DNA from: Paraconiothyrium sp. Pb-2020
Taxonomy: Eukaryota; Ascomycota; Dothideomycetes; Pleosporales; Didymosphaeriaceae
Length of the DNA stretch: 64,000 nucleotides
Direction: 5' to 3'
NCBI GenBank assembly: GCA_022419385.1
Contig: JAJUBI010000002.1
Coordinates: 1,550,001 to 1,614,000, forward strand
The notes beneath the pieces are model-generated. The model worked only from the letters and a program-made list of their open reading frames with translations. It made no database searches and had not been told where the DNA came from. Made by a program: the position numbers and the translations under genes. This document shows positions 44,763 to 55,029 of the stretch, piece after piece; positions within the stretch are counted from its first letter, which is position 1, and every line of letters starts with the position of its first letter.

Positions 44763-45597
44763 TCAGGCAAGACATAAATCTCTCAAATTGTGTCGAGCCC
44801 AGCCAGTTTGGATCTCTTCTAGCGCTTCCTCAACTGCGGTCCTCAGCGCTGGATTCCTGTTATCCTCCTCTTCGACGTTATCCGCCTTGGCAGCCTCGGT
44901 GGTGATTTCGGGGAATCGACCTTCAAGGAGAAGCTTCCAGTAGTCTTTCTTGGTGTAGAACCACCCCTCGATACCGAACTGGTCCCCGGCGACATCTAGC
45001 ACAAAGCGCTGATTGTCTTTGCACGTGATGGTTATGAAGTCGTGTGCAAGGAACGGTAGAGGGCTCTTGCGCTGGTTGCCATCTAAATCAACATCGAGTA
45101 GGATGAGCTTGGGATCGATATACTGGCGGGACCAGGAAGCTTTGTCGAAGTCGGGGTCATCTATGATTAATCAGTAATTGAGTTAGCAGAGTTTAGGTTG
45201 ACTGACCTGCTAGTGTTTTGCGAACCTGCTGAAGAAGGCAGTAGACGGCCTTTGAGCAGTTCGATTTGAAGAACGCCGCCAAGCGAAGGTCTTCGTCGAA
45301 ATCGTCGTTCCAAGTCTCCTCGTTGCTTGAATCCTTCTTCTTGTACGAGACGGCGTGGAAGGCAGTGTGATGCTCCGTCTCCCAGTAAAGATCGTCTAGA
45401 TTCAGATCATCCATATCGCGGGGCGCTATGCCGGAGATGACGTTGTCAGAGGCTACCTGTAACCCCTCGACGTACCCAATGGCTGCATAGCGGAAGAGTG
45501 CGAGCTTCGCTATGAACCTTTCGTATAGAGGGATGGGGATGGAAGGTGTAGATGGGGCAGATGAGAAGGATGCAGGGGAAGGAGAGTCAGACATCAT
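44763..45597 (-). CDS. orphan family member C ('LD-x-G-x-QFG' family), C-terminus possibly frameshifted
   Basis: Exons are 45597-45207 and 45160-44763. The 46-nt intron (GTCAGT..ATAG) gives 262 aa. A Ser/Pro-rich N-terminus precedes helices (PLYERFIAKLALFRYAAIGYVEG) and an acidic stretch with Cys-containing helix FFKSNCSKAVYCLLQQVRKTL. The conserved core DFITITCKDNQRFVLDVAGDQFGIEGWFYTKKDYWKLLLEG aligns with members A and B. The called frame stops at 44763, but a +1 frame starting at a (CT)n run near 44780-44784 continues to 44687 with a well-formed acidic helix. A 2-nt slip in that run may therefore have shortened the protein. The function is unknown. Confidence 0.68.
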
Positions 45598-46356
45598 CGT
45601 TCCTTACCTGTTCTTCTTGAATCGATCGCGTAGTTGTCGGTATGTCTATACCTGTGCCTTGAGGGTTGTTTGCTAAGACTCAGAGGTTGGAGGTCGTCTT
45701 GGGTGCTCGCCGTTAGGCTCTATGTTGGCTTTGTACAGAACTCCGAGTACGTCGAGGCGTCCTAAGTTTTTAAAAGGGAAGAAGGGTCTAGCAGGAGTAC
45801 TACAGGTGAATACGTTGTGCTCTGCTTCCTTGTCCTTTGTTCGCACGTCCCTTATACACGGTGACCGTGACGGTTGAGAACAGCTTTTCTCGTTATATTC
45901 ATTATAGGTACGCTTGGTTGAAAATTGTCGTAGTATATATGACTTAGGCATAGGAACATGAAATTCATGGAGTTATCAGCGAAAGTACGGCGTGGCACTC
46001 GGTGCATTTGAGTGCGCGCCACCTGCTGCTTGAACAATGCCTTGGTGAGCGAATGTGGTGTGTATAAAGGAAATTGACAAAGGCTTGTCTGATCGCTATG
46101 AGATATTGAACCCTGAAAGGTTGATAATGTGCAGGGATTGGTGACGTGTATTCAGCTATCATATATGACAGCGGTTTGATAGACCACGACGAGCCAAACC
46201 CACGACGAGCCAAATTGCTAGTATTTGTCTGCATTTGTCACTGTGAAGGCGAACAAACATGGTATATACAAATTGCGGGCATTTGAGCACATTCCGTGGC
46301 CTTCTACTGAGTTTCTCAAAGAATCAACGTCTCACGACTTCTCGAAATCAACCGTC
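45598..46356. other. divergent intergenic, orphan C / 46357 gene
   Basis: 760 bp. The 46357 frame is open upstream to 46225 without an ATG, which may indicate a missed first exon. Otherwise there are no supported features. Confidence 0.4.
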
Positions 46357-47586
46357 ATGGTCGCTGCGTCATCACCATTCGGCCTCTCTAAGGCTGCGCT
46401 AGATCGGCGCATCAACAACCAAATTCCACGCAAACGGCACACTCCCCATCCCGTCACTAAGAACTACACTCGCACCACACCAGAACGCGTTGCTCACGCC
46501 AAGCCGAAGCCCAGATCTGTGGTGTCAAGTGGAAAAATCAACATATCTCGCGTATCACAGAACAGACCCGCAAAGAGAGGTACGAATCGCATGTGCGTCG
46601 CCGGGACGAGCACCTATGGAATCAACCAATGGTCTGCTCGTCGCATCCTCGCTTCGCGTACGCATCCTCTCAAACCTTCGAAGACTCAGTACAAAGTGCA
46701 GTGGGAAACGACCTGGGAGGACGCGAGCGATATTACTGGTGTTGCAGCAGCAGAATGGAAAGAAGCGGCGCATGACGGTAGCACATTCCAATTCAGGGCT
46801 CAGGATGGGAGTGAGTGGAAAGTGCTCAAAGATGCGACTCCTCTAGAGAATGACAGCGAGGAATCTCAATGGGAGATGTGGAGGGCGATCCGACGGAACG
46901 CTGTGAAAGAATTGGAGAAAGACTGGTTCTTTGAACTGAAAGATGAGGAGTTCGTGTTTGCCACCGAAGCGGAGGAGATGGAAGTCAGACAAGCTCTGAG
47001 AGAGAGGTGGTCGGAAGATGATATCTCGGCAAGAAACGTTCTCCGGACTGCCCGTACCCAGTTGAACAATTATCCTGAGTTACTTGATACTGAAATACCA
47101 CTCGGTGATGTCAAGATCCGCTTCGTAGCCCAGCTCGATCCGGCCATAGATGCAGGTGCCGATAAGAAAGGGTTGGATCTAGAGCAGCGTATAGCACTCA
47201 CCGTAGCAGAGACCGTCCAAGCTATGACACCTAAACTATTAGATGGGCTTGACGATGACGCATTTAGCAAGGGGAATGCACACCAAAGTTGGTCTCGGTG
47301 GTGTGCGGTGATCAAGTCACTCATACGGAAAGCCCCATTCATGTTCAAGAGCGGCACATGGCTGCAGCTGTTCGCTTTTCTAGTGCTCGGGAGTGAAAGC
47401 ATTCGAGGAGAACTTGCATCCGTGGGGATCAAGGTGCAGGATGACTGGTGCCAGCGAGCCCGGGAGTACGACATGCACATGTATTACGATCAAATAGTTG
47501 ATGACCGCTCAACGCACGAGATACAGGAGACCTTTCTTAATCTGAGAGACTTCTTCCGGGACATAGAAACTGCTGAGAGAGTCTGA
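46357..47586 (+). CDS. hypothetical protein with chromodomain-like segment
   Basis: Single exon from the first in-frame ATG at 46357, 409 aa. A basic N-terminus (IPRKRHTPHPVTKNYTR) leads to a segment at about 87-125 (WSARRILASRTHPLKPSKTQYKVQWETTWEDASDI). Its IL..R, Y.V.W and TWED.DI spacing recalls a chromodomain, but with the usual G-Y-x-x-x-x-N linker missing. The remainder is helical and acidic-rich, without motifs I know, ending LRDFFRDIETAERV. Chromo-like domains bind methyl-lysine or RNA, or occur in retroelement integrases; no transposon domain is visible here. Function is unknown. A distant resemblance to the 42533 protein is possible around TWLQLFAFLVLGSESIRGEL. Confidence 0.65.
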   Translation: MVAASSPFGLSKAALDRRINNQIPRKRHTPHPVTKNYTRTTPERVAHAKPKPRSVVSSGKINISRVSQNRPAKRGTNRMCVAGTSTYGINQWSARRILASRTHPLKPSKTQYKVQWETTWEDASDITGVAAAEWKEAAHDGSTFQFRAQDGSEWKVLKDATPLENDSEESQWEMWRAIRRNAVKELEKDWFFELKDEEFVFATEAEEMEVRQALRERWSEDDISARNVLRTARTQLNNYPELLDTEIPLGDVKIRFVAQLDPAIDAGADKKGLDLEQRIALTVAETVQAMTPKLLDGLDDDAFSKGNAHQSWSRWCAVIKSLIRKAPFMFKSGTWLQLFAFLVLGSESIRGELASVGIKVQDDWCQRAREYDMHMYYDQIVDDRSTHEIQETFLNLRDFFRDIETAERV

Positions 47587-49265
47587 TGTAGATGGGAATT
47601 TGAGGAAATCTGGGGCCATGGTTGGCGTGGATTCAAACAGTGAAAGCATCGCATGCACTCAGCAGACTTCAGCACCAAGATAGCTTGAGCACACCAGGAC
47701 TAGAGCTCAGCAGAGAGGATTAGAGCAGGAATCTCCGATGTATAATTGGGTATTGATGATTCGCAGTATAGCCTGTCACCCGCTGTACCAGATGTACGAG
47801 AGTGTGCACAGCAAATATAGTACTGTTTATAGCTTGAATCAAGTATATGGCATCGGCATCCTGGCCTATGCGGTCAATGTATGCCATCTAAATCACAGGG
47901 AGATAGCTGTTAGCTGACACTGTACATAACTCAGGAAATGCATAAGCATCTTTCATTCCACAACGATACCAGTACATTTGTAGGAAAAAAAGGCAAACGT
48001 TCTCTCCCTCAGGGTGAATCGAACTACAAAAAGAAAAAAACCATTTCGGATCCCTGAGGAAACGACTTCCGTATTCTGGCGGCGGGACCGCTGCTCCATC
48101 TGTTCACAATACGTTAGCACAGTTCTACGGTGAATATACTGCAAATTGAAAAGACTATATACAACGAAAGAAACGGATGGGAGCGACAGAGAGGGCTTTT
48201 TTGGTGGGCTGAGTGGTTGGCGGGTCACTGTTGGCTACGTCACGCGTGAAGTGAGAAGAACGGCAGGTCTGTTTACATCGATAACGAAACGCCCACTAGT
48301 GAAGATGAGCGAGGCCAGCCTCGTTCCTCCAGGTTATCCAACCATGAATCTCTCCTGTTCCTTCGACTGCCTGCCACACACCTACCATAGTTAAACAGCA
48401 GCACAGGTGCCGCAGCTCCCACCCAAACCTACGGATTGAAATTATCCTCCGCACCAATCCCGACCTCTTCGATCACCACCGACCCCTCTATACCTTTGTC
48501 GCCCTTTCATGATCTCGAAGGTCCACGTCACGCATACAGACATGTCGTATTTGCTTCGCGAGGTCAAGGCAATCGCAAGGACGCCAGAAGGTCCGTCGAC
48601 TGCTCCTCGAACGAACGCAAGCGCAAGCTACTGTCCTTCCACCATCGATTGAGAGGATCAAATTTTGGGTCACTCTACGGGACCAAACAACACTTTTGTC
48701 GTAATACAGCAGCTTAATAGACCCCGGATATACTTGCGCAGCTCACACCTGTCATTTTGAACCTCAACAGACGCTCAACTGCAGTAAACGCGAGGCAATG
48801 AGCTCAGGTCAGCACACAGGACACTTACCCCTTACTTACAGAACAAGCCACACCTAATATGAGCACGAGCAATACATCTTGACGGAAATTGAGAACAGAA
48901 GAGATGGCAAGACCAGAGGGCAAATTCAGGAAAAGGAAACCAGTAGGCAGTTGGCATAAGGGTCAAAGAAGGACTTGCAGTTTTGACCTTATCCTAGTAG
49001 CTTTTCTGAGTAGGACTTGAAAGACTTGGAATTTATGTCGGTGCTGCACACTGTAGAAGTAATTAGTAACGGGTTAGATAGATCATACAAGGGAAATTTT
49101 CATCGCCAATCCAAAACACAATCACAAAACCTTCACATCACACATCACATAAATTGAAGACGTAGTACAGAGAGCAAAGGTCCATTATCAACCGCCCGCA
49201 GGCGGGATTTCATCCCCCATCAATCGTTAGATGTCCGTTATCATGCTCGTTGTCCGTCGCACCCC
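47587..49265. other. 1.7-kb gene-poor interval
   Basis: Short frames only. A pair of complementary blocks (TCCCTCAGGG near 48005 and CCCTGAGGA near 48052) could form a long-loop hairpin. No gene, RNA or mobile element is identified. Confidence 0.4.
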
Positions 49266-49924
49266 CTAGAAGAGGAACACCATGTCCTCCTCCTCCTCCT
49301 CCTCCTCCTCCTCGTACTCTTCCTCGTCCTCCTCGTCATCCTCGTCCTCCTCGTCATCCTCGTCCTCCATCTCCTCGTCTTCGTCCTCGTCCTCGTCCTC
49401 GTCCCCGTACTCCTCCCCCACGATGCGCACGGCGAGGGCCGTGTAGGAGACCCAGGGGCAACCCCCGCACAGCCAGTGGCCGCACGTGGTGTGCCTCGGG
49501 GGCAACACCGAGGCAAGCACCGGGCACCCACACGGCTCCCCGGCCGTGATGTTGAAGGCTCTGTCGACATATTAGTCACTGTCTCATTGAATCTTGACGG
49601 GCGACACGTCTAGGATTTGAGCCTAGTAGCTACCGCGAGAACTGATTGGTTACTTACGGGCCTTCGGTCTCTCCGGGCGGAGGGCGAGCGAGGCACTCGC
49701 AGCAGAGGAAGCTGCGCGGAGGCAGCAGTGGGGGCGGTGGGAGGGGTGCTGCTGGGCAGCAGAGCCCGGTGGTGGAGGTGGAGGTGGTGGCGGCGGCGGC
49801 GGCGACGGCGGGGAGACCCCGGAGGTGGTGGCGGCGGAGGAGCCGGTGCTCCTGCGCGCGGAGAGTTTGGCGGCGGAGCCGCAGGGCCGTTGATGGCGGA
49901 GGATGCCATCGCGGCGGAGGCCAT
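49266..49924 (-). CDS. Cys-rich protein with proline-rich N-terminus and long acidic tail (N-terminal frame unresolved)
   Basis: The exon 49560-49266 reads AFNITAGEPCGCPVLASVLP, then TTCGHWLCGGCPWVSYTALAVRIV, and ends in a ~50-residue Asp/Glu run (EEEEEEDMVFLF). The preceding intron is 49657-49561 (97 nt, GTAAGT..CAG). Its upstream exon, in the frame required, encodes LPPRSFLCCECLARPPPGETEGP. Together these give CCEC, CGC, C-x2-H and C-x2-C clusters compatible with zinc binding. Upstream, the only ATG (49924) starts a proline-rich frame that is offset by one from the CCEC frame within (CCG/CGC)n DNA. Either a small intron, another start, or an indel in the GC-rich repeat is needed. I do not recognise the family. 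Confidence 0.5.
49283..49412. repeat. imperfect trinucleotide (CTC/CTT/TCG)n tract
   Basis: A pyrimidine-rich codon-repeat tract on the plus strand encodes the Glu/Asp tail on the minus strand. It is mostly CTC-CTC or TCGTCC units and is prone to slippage. Confidence 0.8.
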
Positions 49925-50714
49925 GGCGTGGTGGTCGGCGGCTCGGTGGCGCGCGGAAGGTGGATGACTACTATATATTAGCTGCTGAAGACTGGATCCC
50001 GTTCGAGAGCGAGCGAGCATGTACGTACGGGGCTTGTGAGGTGTTTGCCAAAGAGAAAAAGGGAAGAAGGCTTCAGAGTTGCAGTATTTATACGAAGGGA
50101 CCGTGCGCGGTGAAGACGATGGGCACAGAGCTTCCACTGGGTTCTGACGAAGCAAGTGAAGAAGGCACGTATACTCTGTAAACAAAGCATAGAATTGAGC
50201 TTCTTTACAAGGACCTATGGGCTCCTGTAACGCTCGGAATTCCCCATTGTCCATTATCCATCAGTGACTCTCCAGCTGTTTAGAAAACATAGCGATCTCC
50301 TTTCCATGATCTCAATTGTAGAGATAAGAGAAGCGCCATGTTCAGCAACGCAGTCAGTCAGTCGTCCCCAACGTTTTGGACCCCGAAATCCTGCGTCAGT
50401 GACGTCCAAGCTACCATGACGGTGAACGCTTGGGCTCTTGACCATGTTTGTCCTTACGCAAGGAAGAACTGTGAGCGCCAGATGATGGTGACCGCTTGAG
50501 TAGGTGCCATCCAAATGTACAAAGTCACGGAACGCGCTGTGCAATTTATAACGAGTCACTGACGCTCCATGACTTGCGCTCATATCACAGTCTTCACCAA
50601 AAGCAGGGGACGAAGCACATATCAAAGAAGGCAAAACATTCATTTCGCGCCTTCTATATGCTTCGTATTACTTTTCCGCTGAGAATGCCCAAATGCGTCG
50701 CCATCACCATGCCT
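49925..50714. other. intergenic
   Basis: 5' region of the Cys-rich gene and 3' flank of the MFS efflux gene. A 129-codon minus frame (50254-50643) lacks protein-like features and is not called. Confidence 0.4.
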
Positions 50715-52575
50715 CTACTTTCCTGTTGGGGCCCATTTACTCTTCTCTCTAATTTTGGCCCCGTACACATAGAATAATACGGGGACAGGCAGGAAAGCAA
50801 CACAAATGAACGCCAGTAGACTACTCGCCCACGCCACACCCAGCCTCGTATACATAACGTGCGTGAAAAGGGGGAAGAAGGCGCCGAAGAAGCTGCGGAT
50901 GAAGGTGTTGACGGCAATGGCGGAGTTGGCATAGAACCCGTAACAGTCAATGAGGTACGACATGCCTTGCCAGAAGGGCACCATGCAGCCGATGCCGATG
51001 AGGGCGGTTGCAAGAACGGAAGGGACCCAGGATATGTGCGGGTTGGATGTCCCTAGGAGGGTGATCAGCTTCGAACCGTGGCAGCTCTTCTTTGGAAGGA
51101 GAATAAAATTGGGTGCTCATTAGAATAAGTTTGTTGCGTTTGTGATCTTCTTCGAGGGATCTCGGGGTTAAAAATGTATAATCATCGCGGGAAGCGGGCT
51201 TGAGAAGGGATGGACTTACACCCAAACCAGAAGAGCCCGGCTGGTAAGCAGATGGCGCCCACAATCATGGGTGGAAGACGCTCTTCTGGAATCGATTTGC
51301 CGTGCTTGTTGAAGGCGCGGGTGAAGTTTGTGGCGGTGCTGTAGGCTATCACGCCGGCGCCCATGACGATTCCGACGATGAAGGCGGTGAAAGGAAGTTG
51401 GGAAACGCCGAGGGACCAGCCGCGTTGTTCGTGGTAGGCTACTGGATACTGGAGGAGTGTTAGGATATGTCTTGGAGAGTGTCAAGACGCTGGTGGCTTA
51501 CGGCTTCGAAGAGTAGGTACACGATGCCATACAAGAAGGACATGTAGGCCGTTACGAGAGCAAGAATCGGCTCCTGAGTGATCATGACAAACGGCCTAAT
51601 CAGGTAAACCGTTAGGACTCTCTCCATTGTGAGCTTCTCGGCATCTGCCTTCGCATGATAGTCGATGTTGCCCGACTTCTTGCGCAATGCCGCGGCACGA
51701 TATTGGAGAATCCTAGGCGCAGAAGTCTCCGGTGCAAAGAAGAATGCAAGAGCGCCGACGACGCCAGCCATGATTAACGTGATCCAGGACGTCCATCTCC
51801 AGCCCAGGTGCGACTCTGCAATAAAGCCACCAGCGATAGGTCCCGCTACTGGGCCAGCAAATCCTCCAGCCGCGAAGATGCAGATAGCATACGATCGAGG
51901 GATGGGATCCCAAAGATCAGCCAAAATTCCGCCTACCACTGAAAGGGGCGCGGCGGCAAAGAAACCTCCGAGGAATCGGCCCACACAGACGGTTGCTATG
52001 TTTTGCGCAACAGCGACGGGGATCTGGAATATGGCGAATAGGGCGTAGCCGCAGAGGAGTGGGGTGCGTCGTCCGAGGACCTCGGACATTGGACCGAATG
52101 CGATGGGACCGAATACAAAGCCCTGGAATCTGTCAGTTTCCTGCCATTGGGTGTTTTTGTGTGAGAAGCGCACCAGCACGAAGAGCGCAACGCCCAATGT
52201 AGCGACTATCTGTGTAACCTGGAACTTCTCTTCCACAATGCTGATGTTGACCGAGAAGATGGAGCTGGCAAAGGTCACAGTGAAAACCAGGAGTCCAACA
52301 ACCACGGTAATGCCCCATCTCCTACGCGTCGTCCAGTTCTTGGGGTGGTCAGGATCGTCTGGTCCATTGAACTCCACCAGGAACTCATCCACGACCGGCC
52401 TATCGCCCTCCTTCTCCTGGGCCATTTCTATGTCAGGAAAGCTGTTGTTCGAGGTTGTGAGGTCTTCGACGCTCTTCTGCGGGGTATCGGGGATCATCGT
52501 CGGCGCGGCATCGACTGAGGTGCGCGTGGACGGCGCGTGAAGACCGGGACCGGGATCTGCTATCTCGGCAGCCAT
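50715..52575 (-). CDS. MFS drug:H+ antiporter (DHA1, TPO/FLR-like multidrug transporter)
   Basis: Exons are 52575-52174, 52122-51502, 51448-51220 and 51052-50715. Introns are 51, 53 and 167 nt (GT-AG), giving 529 aa. A ~80-residue cytosolic acidic N-terminus precedes NWTTRRRWGITVVVGLLVF, TM1. Motif A (GPMSEVLGRRTPLL) and antiporter motif C (AGGFAGPVAGPIAGGFIAE) identify a 12-TM DHA1 efflux pump; the order and loops match fungal polyamine/fluconazole-type transporters. The junctions restore EA-YPVAYHEQRGW and FGW-TSNPHISW, both conserved. It probably exports toxic compounds or polyamines across the plasma membrane. Its true substrates and regulation are unknown. Confidence 0.92.
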
Positions 52576-53588
52576 TGTCTGTGGAATATCGTATATCTGA
52601 ATGCAAGAGTGACTTGCCGGCCCAGGGCCGGGGCCCGGGTGGCTTTATGTTGGCGCATTGGCGAACCTCGATGATGGATGTAATGGACGTAAAGTTCGTT
52701 ATTCCCGGCGTCGGTCGCAGGAGAGGTCGGAATGTGGACAGTTTCCGGCCTGGTCGGTGCTAGGGCGGATGTAGATCGCCTCGGAAAATGGGAAGCGCGA
52801 GCCGAGAGCGTCACTCTACGGCCCCAGGAACCGGCATATTGCCCGTCCTGATTGCTCTCGCTCTCTTGCAGAAGGGAGGGGCGGAGGAGCCACTTTCGGA
52901 TTTGAGAATGGCTGTTGCTGGACGTGTGGCACTGGACGTGGATGCAGAATACGCCAGTGACACGGCCCGCCCAGGGCTTTGGGTGGGCACGCGGCAGGGC
53001 TAAAATGCTTATCAGAACCTAAGCTGACTCCGCCTTGCCTTGCAAGACCAACAGTGTGCCGTATTCTACATCTCTCAATTATTGTGAGTTCTCTTCTAAC
53101 TCAGGGCCACATCCCCTGCCTTCGAGTACGCTGGGATGCTTGCCAATGCCTCGGACTGCGTCGACGGTACCTGCACGCATCAATCTCCATCCCGCACGCG
53201 AATCGGTTAGCGCGCATTTGAGATAACCGAGCAACGACTCCCAAGGGCTTATGCTTCCCAGTTGGTGCGAGAAAACACAAAAAGGGCGGAGACAGTGTAG
53301 GCGGCTCTGACTATACGCCACAGAAATTCGAGTCAAGACCCGCGCGATTCGCTCTTAAATGACACAACGACACCGAACAATATATTCGCGCTCTCGGCCT
53401 CAAGATATGACCGAGGCCAAATACAAAGAGCTGCAGAACCAAGGAGAAGAGTGGAGGGCACAATGGATATCAGCATACTGTGCTGCTATAGCTTTCTAGG
53501 GTATACGTCTTTTCCGCCAGGACATGCAGTCATACGCGCCAAACCTCACAAACACGGGGCTTGTGATGACTTTCCCACCGCTATCCTC
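52576..53588. other. intergenic, efflux-pump promoter side
   Basis: Upstream of the MFS efflux gene. Only short frames occur. A small inverted pair GGCCTC/GAGGCC occurs near 53396-53420. Confidence 0.4.
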
Positions 53589-53846
53589 TCTACCTACAAA
53601 GAAGATCACTTTCTAGCTCCAACTTGATGCGTATCTGCCGGCACCATGGAGTTGCTCTCGGCCTTGCGCGGAAGCTCAACATCACCATGCTCCTCCGATG
53701 ACGCGCCACCTGCGATCGGGATGTTTTCACCGTCGAATTGTGCGTCCTCACCGGTAGCAATTGTGACCCTCCTGGTCAAACTGCTAGGCCATGGCTTGAG
53801 CGCTGTGCTTGAAGGTGGGGAGGTATATGTAGGACATGCGGGGCAA
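53589..53846 (-). CDS. possible orphan terminal exon
   Basis: Following an acceptor-like TTAG at about 53850, a minus-strand frame reads SSCPACPTYTSPPSSTALKP, then TRRVTIATGEDAQFDGENIP and an acidic stretch, ending VGARK-stop. It looks like the polar C-terminal tail of a protein, but I find no upstream exon before the kinase-like gene ends at 53958. Whether it is an alternative last exon or a chance frame is undecided; coordinates are approximate. Confidence 0.25.
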
Positions 53847-53957
53847 GAGGACTAACAAGAGGTTTGTAGTGCGACGGTGTAAGTAGCATAGTGAGAAAGA
53901 GGATATTTTACGAGCGACGCCAAGTTTGCTTGACTATCGTGGGGTTATTCAGAGTAA

Positions 53958-54773
53958 TCATCCAGCCAAGCGCTTCCTGCACTCCTCAAACCACTTCTCG
54001 ATGTCCGCAACGAGTCCAACGTCGATACGCACATCCACCATCCGGCCTTCTGTATGCTCTGTCGCCCTCATTGCATGACGGCCGCACAACTTCTGTCCAG
54101 GGGTATTCGTGCCGTCGAAGTCACCAATCGCCACTTGTCCAGTGTCGGTGTCGATGAAGATGTTTTCGGGTCTGATGTCGCAATGCACGAGACCCATGCT
54201 ATGGATGTGGTTCATGCCGTTTTTGATCGCGGACATGATATACTCAGGGTTGAGTAGCTGGCGTCGGGCATTTGCGGGCTGCGAAGCCAATTGCTTCAAG
54301 AAACTCGTTGTCTCCACCAAAGTCCACAGATCCATATTGAAGCGGCGATACACCGTAGCAATCACCCGCTCCTTCACATCCGTCACTACGCCCATGTATT
54401 CGCAGATGTTCGGGTGTGGTGCGCTCTGGTACTTCTGCGCTGCCCATATCTCGCGCCTTTGGGTGGCCTTGATATCGACCTGGGCGGTCTCGTCTTCGAA
54501 GGTGTCATACCGGATGAAGTTGTGGTATTTGATGAATACGGATGGACTGTTAAGAGGACCGTGGTAGCGAGTCATGCTTGGTGTGAGTTTGGTGAAGAGC
54601 GCGTCCGCATCGAGAATCCCGCATCGGGGAAGCTGTTCTGGGGGCGTGCTCCTGATTTCGGATTCTGGGCGGGTAGAGTAGCCCCACCAGATCTTGCCGT
54701 CTGTATTGTCTCGCAAGAGGTAACGGGTTTGACGTGCGTTTGTGGCGTGTGTGTGCACGAGTGTGATAGCCAT
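53958..54773 (-). CDS. protein kinase-like protein with variant active-site motifs
   Basis: Single exon from the ATG at 54773 (MAITLVHTHATNARQTRYL), 271 aa. The C-terminal half has the kinase catalytic loop as HCDIRPENIFI (canonical H-R-D-x-K-x-x-N, with Cys for Arg and Arg for Lys). The metal-binding motif is GDFDG where DFG is usual. The N-lobe is short: a Gly-rich loop is not clear, and the candidate Lys/Glu pair is uncertain (VFIKYHNFIRYD..REIWAAQKYQSAPHPNICEYMGV). The hinge is recognisable (VYRRFNMDLWTLV). Such short fungal kinase-like proteins are common, and many are pseudokinases or bind nucleotide without transfer. Asp and Asn are retained, so activity is possible. Confidence 0.75.
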   Translation of the reverse strand: MAITLVHTHATNARQTRYLLRDNTDGKIWWGYSTRPESEIRSTPPEQLPRCGILDADALFTKLTPSMTRYHGPLNSPSVFIKYHNFIRYDTFEDETAQVDIKATQRREIWAAQKYQSAPHPNICEYMGVVTDVKERVIATVYRRFNMDLWTLVETTSFLKQLASQPANARRQLLNPEYIMSAIKNGMNHIHSMGLVHCDIRPENIFIDTDTGQVAIGDFDGTNTPGQKLCGRHAMRATEHTEGRMVDVRIDVGLVADIEKWFEECRKRLAG

Positions 54774-55029
54774 TATGGTGGTTGATTGAGCTTGATATTG
54801 AGTGGACCGAGGAATGGATAAAGTTGACAAATCGAGCTTCAGATAAGAGGGTATAGGCTGATGCTGCAGAATGCGCGTAACGTTCAAAGCCAACAACCGT
54901 TGCGTTGTGGAAAGCTCTGAGTGAAAGCGGTACAGAAGGCAGAAAGCGCACTAGTGGGGACAACAGTCAAGTGGAAATTGCTACCTAAACCTACAGCTAC
55001 CTGCACTTCACCGTCAAAACCTTCAAAAC

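Noticed and set aside
48000..48060. tRNA-like T-arm (GAATCGAAC) with complementary CCTCAGGG arms; a similar GAATCGAAC at 28083
   Set aside because: The arms are too close for a tRNA, and neither D-arm nor anticodon stem can be drawn at either site.
49250..49549. Arg/Pro-rich plus frame in the triplet tract
   Set aside because: Complement of the Glu/Asp tail tract; pure low-complexity shadow.
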